This document shows positions 1 to 7,881 of a stretch of 10,049 nt of DNA, one piece after another. Within the stretch, counting starts at the first letter, position 1. Each line of letters opens with the position of its first letter. Position numbers and translations under genes: made by a program. The notes under the pieces were generated by a model. It had not been told where the DNA came from and did no database searches. It saw nothing but the letters and a program-made list of their open reading frames with translations. The stretch is from the NCBI GenBank assembly GCA_018825335.1, contig JAHJEW010000080.1, forward strand, positions 1 through 10,049, written 5' to 3'. The stretch is from Patescibacteria group bacterium (lineage in GTDB: Bacteria > Patescibacteriota > Gracilibacteria > UBA1369).

Positions 1-273
1 AAAGTTCAAAAAATTTACAATCAGGATCTGATAAATGAGAGACATCGCCACCGTTATGAATATAACAACACACTAAGAAACAAACTGGAAAGCGCCGGAC
101 TTGTTACCGCGGGAGTATTTCAAAAAGGAAACCTTGTGGAAATCGTGGAATTGAAAGACCACCCGTATATGGTGGGATGCCAGTTCCATCCGGAATTCTT
201 ATCCAGACCCCACCGACCTCATCCTCTATTTTTCAGCTTCATTGAGGCAAGCAAAAAATATCAAAAAAAGTAA
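1..273 (+). CDS. pyrG: CTP synthase, C-terminal fragment (cut by window start)
   Basis: This is the last 90 residues of CTP synthase, the cytosolic enzyme that converts UTP to CTP using ATP and ammonia from glutamine. The fragment is the end of the class I glutamine amidotransferase domain. It shows the conserved ERHRHRYE segment (residues 13-20) and the motif GCQFHPEFLSRP (59-70), whose His63 and Glu65 are the His and Glu of the Cys-His-Glu triad by family knowledge; the nucleophilic Cys lies upstream of the window. The frame is open from base 1 and ends at TAA (271-273). The next gene's ATG follows that stop with no base between (TAAATG), so the two are probably co-transcribed and translationally coupled. 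The tail after the motif is short and lysine-rich. Identification is firm; only the missing 5' part is unknown. Confidence 0.96.
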   Translation, partial: KVQKIYNQDLINERHRHRYEYNNTLRNKLESAGLVTAGVFQKGNLVEIVELKDHPYMVGCQFHPEFLSRPHRPHPLFFSFIEASKKYQKK

Positions 274-1665
274 ATGCCAGAATACAGGTACACCGTTATT
301 AATACTGCTAATCAACAACTGCAGGGCACCATCGGTTCACCGGATGAAACAAGCGCCCGCAAAGAGTTAAATGAACTCGGTTTTTCGATTGTATCCATTG
401 AACTTATCCCGGCAGAGCAGGCTCCCGGCGCGGAAGAAAGCAAAATTCCAACATTCGAATTCGCCGCCATCGACAAAAACCAGAAACGCGTCCTGGGAAC
501 GATTAAAGCAACTTCCGATTACGAAGCATATAAAAGACTTGTCACGGAATATGAATTTGAAGTGGAATATGTAAGCGACACCGGTCTAAGTGAAGAAGAA
601 AAAGTTAAAGCCCGCAAAAAAGGCAGCTACGAATTCCAGATGCAACTGGAAGCCGAGCAGGGCACTGCTGGCCTAAAGGAAACCGCAGATGAAAAAGACC
701 TTAAGGAATTTGAAAAAAAACAGGAAGTACTAAAACACCAGATAGATTTTGTTTTGGGTAAGGTTAAAGAAATACTGGATAAATATGAACAGGACATGAA
801 ACCCATTACCAAAGAGAAAATCCGCCAACAGGTGGACAAGATTTTGAGGATAAAAAACAGCACAAATCTGGATTACGTCCGAAAAACAACGGAAGATCTG
901 CTTAAATTTCTTCAAAAAGAAGAAATGTTTCTCCACGAGGAGGCTCATTATAAAGATCGCACAAATATGGTTGTGGAAGCCCAAAGTATGATGATGGAAC
1001 TCAAACGGGGTAAAGCAAAAAAAAACATCAGTTTGAGCGAATTACTCCGCCAATGGCATGAGGAAAATATTGTGAACGTGGAAAATCCACCGCTCTATAA
1101 CAGAGTGGCCGATTTCTTCATCAGAAATGTTATCGGCATTCAAAGCGAGAATAAGGAAATAACTGGAATAAAAGAAAATATCAGATCCATAAACAATCAG
1201 ATCCAACACTATTTAACCATGTATTTTCAGGCCCCCAGCCCCGAATTTAAGACACAAACCAAAGAGGGACTGAAACGTCTCTGGCAACAGAGAAAAAAAC
1301 TTAAAGCATCATTAAAGGAGGAAAGAAAAAAACTGGCATCGCAGCGTAAATTATCCACCGAGCTGACAACCACCGAAAAACTGGCGCGGGAACTACTATC
1401 GTTTACAAGCTGGCTGTTAATGTTTTATCTCGTTTACTATTTTGTTTCCATTTACGCAATCTCCAAAAATTTCGGCTTCGACGAAGTTCCGCATTTTTTT
1501 TACATCTACCGCTCGGCCTTTCTTAAATACTTTATGGCCACACTCTTCCTTTTCTACTCGGCCCTGAGCATAAAAATCAACTTCTTCAAAAGAAATGACA
1601 TTGCAACGCTGATCATAACCCCGGTATGCTTGTTCAGCATCGTATTAATCTACCTTAATTTCTAG
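274..1665 (+). CDS. Membrane-anchored coiled-coil protein with two GspF/PilC-N-like repeats
   Basis: This is a 463-residue protein that I cannot assign to a named family as a whole. Residues 4-45 and 61-102 are two copies of one pattern (aromatic-x-aromatic, T or A, V/AI..., then GTI, an acidic A-rich helix and a hydrophobic strand). It resembles the short repeat at the N-terminus of GspF/PilC-type platform proteins of type II secretion and type IV pili (Y-x-A-x-d-x-x-G-x-x-x-x-G-x-i-x-A-x-s-x-x-x-A). Residues about 105-370 are highly charged and helical, probably coiled coil. Three hydrophobic segments follow at about 375-396, 415-435 and 443-462, the last ending at the C-terminus. No GspF catalytic-like or helical F domain is seen. 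The N-terminal part should be cytosolic. It starts directly after the pyrG stop and ends 5 bases before lgt, so it is a middle gene of the operon. A role at the membrane, perhaps with pilus or secretion machinery, is a guess from the repeats only. Confidence 0.85.
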   Translation: MPEYRYTVINTANQQLQGTIGSPDETSARKELNELGFSIVSIELIPAEQAPGAEESKIPTFEFAAIDKNQKRVLGTIKATSDYEAYKRLVTEYEFEVEYVSDTGLSEEEKVKARKKGSYEFQMQLEAEQGTAGLKETADEKDLKEFEKKQEVLKHQIDFVLGKVKEILDKYEQDMKPITKEKIRQQVDKILRIKNSTNLDYVRKTTEDLLKFLQKEEMFLHEEAHYKDRTNMVVEAQSMMMELKRGKAKKNISLSELLRQWHEENIVNVENPPLYNRVADFFIRNVIGIQSENKEITGIKENIRSINNQIQHYLTMYFQAPSPEFKTQTKEGLKRLWQQRKKLKASLKEERKKLASQRKLSTELTTTEKLARELLSFTSWLLMFYLVYYFVSIYAISKNFGFDEVPHFFYIYRSAFLKYFMATLFLFYSALSIKINFFKRNDIATLIITPVCLFSIVLIYLNF

Positions 1666-1670
1666 AACAA

Positions 1671-2441
1671 ATGTATCCGATCCTTCTGGAGTTTGGCCCG
1701 ATAACCATATATTCACTTTGGATCTTTGTGGCGATAGGGTTTTTCGCAGCCCTGCTCATCACCAACAAATTGGTCCAAAAAAACCGTGTCCCCTTAAGGT
1801 TTATTTCCAATTACAGTCTGGCGATTTTTTTCGGAGGTCTGATTATGTCGCGCATTGTGTATATAATACGCAATTACGAACTTTTTTTTCAGGACATCAG
1901 CTTCGTATCTTTTCTGAAATTTTTCCATATTTGGGACAAAGGCCTTTCACCCTGGGGAGGTGTACTAGGCATAATTCTAGGCTTAATATTTTTCGCCAGA
2001 AAAGAAGGAGAAAGCGTTCGTAAATGGCTGGATATATTTAGTGTAAGCATACTCGGCGCAATCACCTTCATAAACATCGGCGCCTTTTTGGATGGACGTA
2101 ATTACGGCCGCGAGACAGGTCTACCATGGGGTATAATCGCCGAAAACTCCATTTACGCCGTACCCATACATCCCGTGCAAATATACGCCGCTATTTACAG
2201 CGGGATATTAACAATAGTGCTTTACCAGTTATTTAATCACAAGATCTCCAAACACCCCGGTAATATTACCCTGATGGCAATCGGTGGTTATTCTTTCTTC
2301 AAAATACTTGAGGAATTTATGAGAGGCGACGAAAGCAATACTCTCTTTGGCATAAGAGAGGCGCAAATTTACGCTTTACTTGCACTGCTCATTACCATTA
2401 TTCTTTTTCTTGTAAGAAAATACAAAAAAACTAACACCTGA
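1671..2441 (+). CDS. lgt: Divergent prolipoprotein diacylglyceryl transferase (Lgt family)
   Basis: Lgt is an inner-membrane enzyme that transfers diacylglycerol from phosphatidylglycerol to the lipobox cysteine of prolipoproteins. The 256-residue protein is within family length, slightly short, and is mostly hydrophobic helices. Family landmarks include the N-terminal GPITIYSLWI (9-18), R61 in MSRIVYII, GLSPWGGVLG (91-100), the signature region IGAFLDGRNYGR (136-147) followed by LPWGI, the HPVQIYAA motif (167-174), and the final KILEEFMRGDE segment (211-221). Several positions reported as important in E. coli Lgt appear changed in my by-eye alignment: W95 for His103, N135 for Arg143, A138 for Asn146, and K211 for Arg239, while the equivalents of Glu243 (E215) and Arg246 (R218) are kept. 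It may therefore be a divergent active enzyme or a paralogue with altered function. The gene ends in TGA, 4 bases before the next ATG. No Shine-Dalgarno is visible. Confidence 0.87.
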   Translation: MYPILLEFGPITIYSLWIFVAIGFFAALLITNKLVQKNRVPLRFISNYSLAIFFGGLIMSRIVYIIRNYELFFQDISFVSFLKFFHIWDKGLSPWGGVLGIILGLIFFARKEGESVRKWLDIFSVSILGAITFINIGAFLDGRNYGRETGLPWGIIAENSIYAVPIHPVQIYAAIYSGILTIVLYQLFNHKISKHPGNITLMAIGGYSFFKILEEFMRGDESNTLFGIREAQIYALLALLITIILFLVRKYKKTNT

Positions 2442-2445
2442 CAAC

Positions 2446-2871
2446 ATGGACATTCTGAACACCTTCGTACTTTACCTATTCAATCCAATACCCGGACGAC
2501 CCTTCGAATACTACTATCTCGTTGGGATTATTGTTCTTTTATTATTGGGACTTGGCATTTTCATCCGCGTTTACAACCGGAAAAACAAAGAAGACAGAAT
2601 CTTCCGCAAGCTCTTCAAAAAATATCCGTCAAAACTATGGACCATGGCAATCGCCCTGGCAATTTACCTTTTGGCGCGTTACAACTATATTCCGTTTTTT
2701 TCGATGAGGCTGCTGTTTTATCTTATAGCGGCAACCACTCTGTATCTTATATATGACATAATAAACAGCTATCTAAGAAAATATCCGGCGGCAAAAAAGT
2801 TGCACCACGAACAAATGGCCCTAAACAGATACAAAATCTCAAGAAAGAAGAAAAAGAAAAAAGGAAGATAA
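2446..2871 (+). CDS. Small basic membrane protein, unknown function
   Basis: This is a 141-residue protein that I do not recognise. Hydrophobic segments lie at about 22-43, 64-80 and 86-107, with a short, more weakly hydrophobic N-terminal stretch at 4-13. The loop between the first two helices (44-62) is rich in Lys, Arg and Glu, and the C-terminus ends in a polybasic tail (S-R-K6-G-R), so loop and tail are expected on the cytosolic side by the positive-inside rule. It is the last gene of the pyrG-lgt unit, starting 4 bases after the lgt stop, and its stop codon is one base from the stop of the opposing PEGA gene. The polybasic tail could bind nucleic acid or acidic lipid; that is speculation. 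Codon pattern and operon position make a real gene likely. Confidence 0.8.
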   Translation: MDILNTFVLYLFNPIPGRPFEYYYLVGIIVLLLLGLGIFIRVYNRKNKEDRIFRKLFKKYPSKLWTMAIALAIYLLARYNYIPFFSMRLLFYLIAATTLYLIYDIINSYLRKYPAAKKLHHEQMALNRYKISRKKKKKKGR

Positions 2872-2872
2872 T

Positions 2873-4105
2873 CTATAACTCATCTTTCCAGTACAGACGA
2901 TTCAGCGCTCCCTGCCCGGTCCAATAAAGAGCTCCGTCTTTCCCGAAAACATAATCGGACTGCGTGTCTTTAAGTAAAACCACATCATCCGTATCATAGA
3001 TATCGGCAACAATAACGGAGTTGCCTGAATCAAGCAGATAATGGCCGCTTTCATCGAACCAGCCGATTGGCATCATGCCGGTCTCAAGTTTACGAATGTG
3101 TCTCAGAATGGTCTTGGAAATATCGTAGAAAAAAAGATCTTTTTCTCCTGTTTCATATTCCACCAAAAGTAATTCATACTTTAATCCGGGATAAAGTGCT
3201 ATTTGTTTAACCTTTTCCGCATTTTCATCCAATAAAGTCACCTCATCCTCCTCATGATTCATCAGGTACAGGGTACCACCTGAAACATAAAATATCTGAC
3301 CATTTCTCGTAATAACGTAATTTTCAATATCACTTTTAATCACATCAACAATTTCAGGATCAAAGCTGTCCGGCATTTCCACCGGCAAATCATCAAAAGA
3401 AATGGCATAAAGACTTGAATTGTCCAGATAATAAACCCGCCTGCCATTGGCATCGATATAGATATCAACGGAAGTTTCCGGCAGGTAAAACTGTTTAAAC
3501 TGCCGGCTGGCCAGATCCAGAAAAGCATACTCTTTATCGGGGAATCGCAGGAAAAGACTCAGGTCGGAATACGTCTGTAAAACCTCAAAATCGCTGCGAA
3601 ATAAATCCATTTCCTCTTCATGAAAAGCTCCCCTGTTCCCGAAAATCATTGCCCTGATTAAATTACTTCCCGGAGTAACAGCCATAATGAAACCATCGCC
3701 GTAAATTAGTTTCTCATCTTCATTAAAAGTAACAATCCCGGTTTTATATGGCTCCAGATCGTTTGGTACAAGCAAAACATCCCTCACAATCGAAACTACA
3801 TCTTCCTTAACTTCAACCTCCCGTGACCACACCGTAAACCCTTCTTTACGAACACTAAGATCATGGACACCCGGCAATACATTTTTTATCTGAATAGGGA
3901 GCAATTCGGCCAATTGCTCACCGTCCAGGTATACCTCCGTTTCGGTTTTCGGCGTGACAATATCAATAATACTGGTCTTTTGCACACTGCCTTCATCAAC
4001 ATCAATTCTATAACCATTGGCAAAAAACAGTGTAACACCAGTCACGACAAGAAAAAGCGTAACGAAAAAAAACTCCAATAATAGCCGCCACGTCGATTGT
4101 TTCAT
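2873..4105 (-). CDS. Membrane-anchored PEGA-domain protein with a propeller-like C-terminal region
   Basis: This 410-residue protein is predicted to be anchored outside the membrane. A single hydrophobic helix at 7-29 acts as an uncleaved anchor or signal. A NGYRID motif follows (30-35), then a PEGA-type domain at about 48-115. Its features include TEVYLDGEQL (55-64), LPIQI, the LPGVHDLSVRKEGF turn (77-90) and W93. PEGA domains are small beta-sandwiches common in surface and S-layer-associated proteins. Residues about 118-405 are beta-rich with recurrent short blocks such as YYLDNSSLYAI, FYVSGGTLYLM and LYWTGQGAL, which suggests a beta-propeller-like fold; blade number cannot be settled by eye. 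No catalytic motif is seen. The gene starts 6 bases after the greA stop, so it is the last gene of the dnaG-rpoD-greA operon. A GGAAT lies about 11 bases before the ATG, a weak ribosome site at best. Function is unknown, probably cell envelope. Confidence 0.85.
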   Translation of the reverse strand: MKQSTWRLLLEFFFVTLFLVVTGVTLFFANGYRIDVDEGSVQKTSIIDIVTPKTETEVYLDGEQLAELLPIQIKNVLPGVHDLSVRKEGFTVWSREVEVKEDVVSIVRDVLLVPNDLEPYKTGIVTFNEDEKLIYGDGFIMAVTPGSNLIRAMIFGNRGAFHEEEMDLFRSDFEVLQTYSDLSLFLRFPDKEYAFLDLASRQFKQFYLPETSVDIYIDANGRRVYYLDNSSLYAISFDDLPVEMPDSFDPEIVDVIKSDIENYVITRNGQIFYVSGGTLYLMNHEEDEVTLLDENAEKVKQIALYPGLKYELLLVEYETGEKDLFFYDISKTILRHIRKLETGMMPIGWFDESGHYLLDSGNSVIVADIYDTDDVVLLKDTQSDYVFGKDGALYWTGQGALNRLYWKDEL

Positions 4106-4111
4106 TAAAAA

Positions 4112-4624
4112 TTATTCCAATTGTAAAATTTCATATTCCACCACTCCCCTTGGAGCAAAAACCTTGACGATATCTCCCTTCTTTTTATCAAGAAGTACGC
4201 TACCCACCGGCGATTCATTGGATATCTTATGAGTCAGCGGATCAGCCTCGGTAGACCCGACAATTGTATATGTTTCCGGCTCCGCTTTCTTTCTGCCAAC
4301 ATCTCTAATCACAACATGAGTACCAATCTGAACCGTCCTTACATCCTGTTTTTCCTGAATAATTTTGGCATACTTAACCTTTTCCTCCAGCTCGGCAATC
4401 CGTCCCTCCACAAAAGCCTGCTCATTTTTCGCCTCCTCATACTCGGAATTCTCGGAAAGATCGCCGTAGGAAATTGCCTCCTTAAGCCTACTGGCAACCT
4501 CCTTACGCTTAACGTTTTTAAGCTCCTCCAGTTCATCTTTAAGTTTCGCAAAACCTTCCTTTGTAACAAGAATCATTTTTTCATCCGATGATGTTTGTGT
4601 GGATGAAGCGGTTACATCAGCCAT
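4112..4624 (-). CDS. greA: Transcription elongation factor GreA
   Basis: GreA enters the secondary channel of RNA polymerase and stimulates cleavage of backtracked RNA. The 170-residue protein has the N-terminal antiparallel coiled coil (about 22-92) with the acidic tip SYGDLSENSEYEEAKNEQ (52-69). D55 and E58 match the two tip acidic residues that hold the catalytic Mg ion. A C-terminal FKBP-like domain follows, with SPVGSVLLDKKKGDIVKV (137-154) and the EYEIL ending. E. coli GreA is 158 residues; the extra length is a Ser/Thr-rich N-terminal extension of 16 residues. Starting at the inner ATG (4576, Met17, MILVTKEGF) would give a standard GreA, and a weak GGAT lies before that ATG. The outer ATG is kept because the frame is open and reaches to 26 bases from rpoD. 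Those 26 bases are very AT-rich and could hold a minor promoter. The gene lies between rpoD and the PEGA gene. Confidence 0.95.
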   Translation of the reverse strand: MADVTASSTQTSSDEKMILVTKEGFAKLKDELEELKNVKRKEVASRLKEAISYGDLSENSEYEEAKNEQAFVEGRIAELEEKVKYAKIIQEKQDVRTVQIGTHVVIRDVGRKKAEPETYTIVGSTEADPLTHKISNESPVGSVLLDKKKGDIVKVFAPRGVVEYEILQLE

Positions 4625-4650
4625 ATTTTCAATATTAGAAAAATAAATAA

Positions 4651-5808
4651 TTAAACATTGCTGTCACTGCGAATCTTAACACTTGTAGGATGCTCCTTCA
4701 TTTTCTGTAAAACCTTGGCCTCAATCTGACGAATGCGCTCGCGCGTAACACCAAACTCGTGCCCGACCTCCTCCAGCGTATGTCCAACACCGTCATTAAG
4801 CCCAAAACGCATTTCTATAATCTTGCGCTCGCGCGCCGACAGATAATGTAGCATTTCATGAATATTCTCTTTAATAAGCTGTCTGTTGGTTGCCTCCAGC
4901 GGCGACTGCGCGTCATCGTCTTCAATAAAATCGCCGAGTTTACTGTCTTCCTCGGTACCGACCGGCGCCTCAAGCGAAACAATATCCTGTGAAATTTTTA
5001 AAATATGCCGCACTTTCTTATCATCCATATCCATTTCCGCCGCTAGTTCCTCAACCAAAGGCTCGCGCCCAAGCTCCTGCACAAGACGCCTTTGAGCATG
5101 CGTAAGCTTGTTTATCGTCTCCACCATGTGCACCGGAATACGAATAGTGCGCGCCTGGTCCGCAATCGCGCGGGTAATAGCCTGACGAATCCACCAGGTG
5201 GCGTATGTGGAAAACTTGAATCCCCTGTCAGGATCAAACTTCTCTACCGCGCGGAATAGACCGATATTCCCCTCCTGAATAAGATCAAGGAAAGAAAGCC
5301 CGCGCCCGATATATTTTTTTGCAATACTCACCACCAGACGCAAATTGGCTTCTGCCAGCTGCTTCTTGGCAGTCTGATCACCTTTCTTGATCCGACGGGC
5401 CAGATCAACCTCTTCTTTCGCAGTCAAAAGAGGCACCTTACCTATTTCACACAAATAAAGCCTGATTGAATCATTGGCAATCTCACGAAGCTCAACCTGG
5501 GCAGAAGCCACACTCCTTGTTTTTTCCTCCAGCTGCTTTTCTTCCGCATCATCTTCAGAATCAGAATCGCTTTTCAAAATCATCGCATCTTTACTGTCGA
5601 TTACCTCAATTCCAAGATCAATAAAAAGCGCGTAAAGCTCATCCAGAATTAAAAGATCATCCTCCACGTTCGGCATGGCCTTTAAAAGCTCCTGATGTGT
5701 AATAAAACCATGCTCCTGTCCTTTCTTTACCAGATCCCGGACTGCTTCCGGAAACTGCTGCAGACGATCGTCCGAGGGTTGCGTAATGAATTTACGTTGT
5801 TGAGCCAT
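4651..5808 (-). CDS. rpoD: Principal RNA polymerase sigma factor RpoD (sigma 70 family)
   Basis: This is the housekeeping sigma factor, which directs RNA polymerase to -35/-10 promoters. The 385 residues show region 1.1 at about 25-72 (KKGQEHGFITHQELLKAMP), an acidic linker (79-96), region 1.2 at 110-145 (NDSIRLYLCEIGKVPLLT), and region 2 at about 150-221. Region 2 contains the hallmark RGLSFLDLIQEGNIGL and the -10 recognition stretch FDPDRGFKFSTYATWWIRQA. Region 3 is at about 224-300. Region 4 is at about 315-372, with the -35-binding helix-turn-helix HTLEEVGHEFGVTRERIRQI (343-362). Presence of region 1.1 and lack of the large non-conserved insert of E. coli RpoD mark it as a compact group 1 sigma. 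It starts 12 bases after the dnaG stop, the classical dnaG-rpoD arrangement. No Shine-Dalgarno is visible. Confidence 0.97.
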   Translation of the reverse strand: MAQQRKFITQPSDDRLQQFPEAVRDLVKKGQEHGFITHQELLKAMPNVEDDLLILDELYALFIDLGIEVIDSKDAMILKSDSDSEDDAEEKQLEEKTRSVASAQVELREIANDSIRLYLCEIGKVPLLTAKEEVDLARRIKKGDQTAKKQLAEANLRLVVSIAKKYIGRGLSFLDLIQEGNIGLFRAVEKFDPDRGFKFSTYATWWIRQAITRAIADQARTIRIPVHMVETINKLTHAQRRLVQELGREPLVEELAAEMDMDDKKVRHILKISQDIVSLEAPVGTEEDSKLGDFIEDDDAQSPLEATNRQLIKENIHEMLHYLSARERKIIEMRFGLNDGVGHTLEEVGHEFGVTRERIRQIEAKVLQKMKEHPTSVKIRSDSNV

Positions 5809-5820
5809 AAAGTCGTTTTA

Positions 5821-7599
5821 TCAGACCACCCCGGTATTAAGACGGTTCAATTCCTTTATAAGCTGGTCGCAAAGCACCTTGTCCTGCAACTTTTCCGCTT
5901 CATAAAGCCGCTTCTGCAAATCTCTTTTCTTTTGATCAAGCCATTTTCTGCTCATCCCCGCGGTAAGAATCTTAAGCTCCTTTTCGGTATCCATCTCGCT
6001 TATCTCGCCATATTTCTCCGAAACATAAAAAGAAATCAACGCCGCCTTTTCCCTTATTTCATGCGGTAAATCACTTATCACGACCTTAACCGCCTCAAAG
6101 CCGTCGATATTATACTGATCCACTAAAGCCTTGTAAATAGCTTTTAAATCATCAGAAAAGTAATTTTCATCCACTTTTTCAAGGAATAACTTCCCGATAC
6201 GCGGAAACTCGATCAATAAGCCTAAAAAAATCTCCTCCGCCGGAGTTTTAGCAACATAATTATTCCCGCCCGAAGTATCGATGGAACCGTGACTGCGTGC
6301 GGGATGATAATCGGGAAGCTTATAATTCTTGATCTCATCGTAAATTTTGACCTCTTTAAGATCCAGATCCAAAGCCAGACGCCGGACGTACTCATCTTTC
6401 TCAATAGAGCTCTTCATATAGCCAAAAAACGGTAAAAATTCCTGCAAAATTTTCTTTTTGGCCGCGATCCCGTCCATACCATAAACATCAAACAGCCTGG
6501 TATAAAAAAATTCGGCATAGGGCTTCGCATTTTTCACCAGATCATTGAAGCCGCCGCCATGGTCGCGAACATAATCGGCGGGATCTTTGCCATCCGGAAT
6601 AACCAGCATCCTTACGGACATATCAAACTCCTGCGCCAGCTCATATGCCCGATTCGCCGCTTCCTGACCCGCAATATCATTATCGAAAGCCAAAATAACC
6701 GTATCTGCAAAAGGATTCAAAAGTCTAAGCTGCGACGCCGCCAAAGCCGTACCGCAGGGAGCCACGGTATTCACGGCACCAACCTGATGCGCGGCAATAA
6801 CATCAAAATAGCCTTCCGCAATAATAACCTCCTTTTTTTCCTTAATTGCCGCCTTCGCATCCGAGAATCCGTATAGAACATTACTTTTATGATAAATCGG
6901 CGACTCCGAAGAGTTAACATATTTGGGATCCTGATCTTTCTTTAAAGCCCTGCCGCCAAAAGCCACTATCCGGCCAAGATTGTCCCTGATCGGGAACATG
7001 AGTCGTCCGCGAAATCGGTCGTATATTTTGTCGACAGTCGTCTCTTTCGTCATGGCAATGCCGCAGGAAACAAGTTGACTCTTCGTGAATCCTTTTTTCA
7101 ACAAATATGTATAGGTCGCATCAAAAGAGTCCGGCGAAAATCCAACCCTGAACTTAAAAATACTCTCATCCGTAAGCCCTCTCCTGTGAAGATAATCCAT
7201 GACTTTCTTGCCCTCTTCACTATCCTTTAGCTGACGTTCAAAAAAATCCGCCGCCGCCTCATAAACCTTAAAAAGTTGTTGTTTGGCATCTCCCGTAACT
7301 TTGGGACGATCGCTTTTATATTCCTCAAGCTCAATACCTGTTTTTTCGGCCAGCATCTTTAAAGCATCAGGAAAATCGATCCCTTCAACCTCCTGGATGA
7401 AAGAAAAAATATCCCCACCCTTATTACAGCCGAAACAATAAGCGATCTGCCTTTCCGGGCTGACAATAAAACTTGGAGTCTTCTCCGCATGAAAAGGACA
7501 AAGCCCCTTAAGACTCCTGCCAACCTTTTTAAGCTGAACATATTGCCCGACCAGATCTTCAATCCTTAGCCGATCTTTAATTTCCTGGGTGGGATTCAT
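5821..7599 (-). CDS. dnaG: DNA primase DnaG
   Basis: DnaG makes RNA primers for replication and works with the DnaB helicase. Starting at ATG 7599 the protein has 592 residues. The CHC2 zinc domain shows C34-PF-H37 and C55-FG-C58. The RNA polymerase core follows with RFRGRLMFPI (about 196-205) and the TOPRIM motifs AEGYFDVI (E262), LAFDNDIAG (D306, D308) and DGKDPADYV. The C-terminal part, from about 450, begins AEEIFLGLL and should be the helicase-binding domain. The frame is open to another ATG at 7665, which would add 22 residues. I prefer 7599 because MNPTQEIKDRLRIEDLVGQY is the usual DnaG beginning and the extra residues match nothing in the family. Neither start has a Shine-Dalgarno. 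The gene is 12 bases before rpoD and behind a small coiled-coil gene where many bacteria carry rpsU. The stop is TGA. Confidence 0.96.
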   Translation of the reverse strand: MNPTQEIKDRLRIEDLVGQYVQLKKVGRSLKGLCPFHAEKTPSFIVSPERQIAYCFGCNKGGDIFSFIQEVEGIDFPDALKMLAEKTGIELEEYKSDRPKVTGDAKQQLFKVYEAAADFFERQLKDSEEGKKVMDYLHRRGLTDESIFKFRVGFSPDSFDATYTYLLKKGFTKSQLVSCGIAMTKETTVDKIYDRFRGRLMFPIRDNLGRIVAFGGRALKKDQDPKYVNSSESPIYHKSNVLYGFSDAKAAIKEKKEVIIAEGYFDVIAAHQVGAVNTVAPCGTALAASQLRLLNPFADTVILAFDNDIAGQEAANRAYELAQEFDMSVRMLVIPDGKDPADYVRDHGGGFNDLVKNAKPYAEFFYTRLFDVYGMDGIAAKKKILQEFLPFFGYMKSSIEKDEYVRRLALDLDLKEVKIYDEIKNYKLPDYHPARSHGSIDTSGGNNYVAKTPAEEIFLGLLIEFPRIGKLFLEKVDENYFSDDLKAIYKALVDQYNIDGFEAVKVVISDLPHEIREKAALISFYVSEKYGEISEMDTEKELKILTAGMSRKWLDQKKRDLQKRLYEAEKLQDKVLCDQLIKELNRLNTGVV

Positions 7600-7687
7600 A
7601 AAAAAATCAAAAGAAAGCACCTTCTTATACCCCGAAAGCATAGCCAAAGGCAAGCCATGGCGCATTCGAGACCAACATCACCAAACC

Positions 7688-7867
7688 CTAAATACCATCA
7701 AGCTCTTTTTCAATTTCCTCCAGCCTGGCCCGGTCATCCTTTACGCCGCCCGCAGCATTGATCTTCAGAAGAACACTTTTTAGAGAATGGATATCCTGCT
7801 TCAATTCAGAAACCTCTTTAGTTAACTTATCCAGCTTTTTATCGGTATTGGGATCAGATGTTGGCAT
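7688..7867 (-). CDS. Small coiled-coil protein, 59 residues
   Basis: This short open frame runs from ATG (7865-7867) to TAG (7688-7690) and gives 59 residues beginning MPTSDPNTDKKLDKLTKEVS. Hydrophobic residues recur with heptad-like spacing (L12, L15, V19, L22, I26, L29, and again L49, I52, L56). That indicates two amphipathic helices split by a glycine-containing hinge (AAGGVKDD, 38-45), so a coiled-coil hairpin or oligomer is likely. It has no membrane segment and no recognised motif. It lies 14 bases after the LRV gene stop and before dnaG (gap 88 bases to the preferred start, 22 to the longer one), on the same strand, so it is probably co-transcribed. The codon pattern is like that of its neighbours, and its position fills an otherwise empty gap. 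It may be a structural or adaptor peptide; no function is proposed. Confidence 0.7.
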   Translation of the reverse strand: MPTSDPNTDKKLDKLTKEVSELKQDIHSLKSVLLKINAAGGVKDDRARLEEIEKELDGI

Positions 7868-7881
7868 GTAGTGAATTTATT

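Noticed and set aside
627..984. Open frames on the - strand inside the 463-residue gene
   Set aside because: They are mirror images of a Lys/Glu-rich coding region (Phe/Leu/Ser-rich translation) with no start signal or motif.
2439..2441. Possible alternative genetic code (TGA as glycine, Gracilibacteria)
   Set aside because: TGA ends lgt right before the next ATG and also ends dnaG and the small ORF. Core proteins show no internal TGA, so the standard code fits.
7600..7665. Longer DnaG with 22 extra N-terminal residues (ATG at 7665)
   Set aside because: The added residues do not resemble the DnaG N-terminus, and the inner ATG gives the usual family beginning. It is retained only as an alternative in the dnaG entry.
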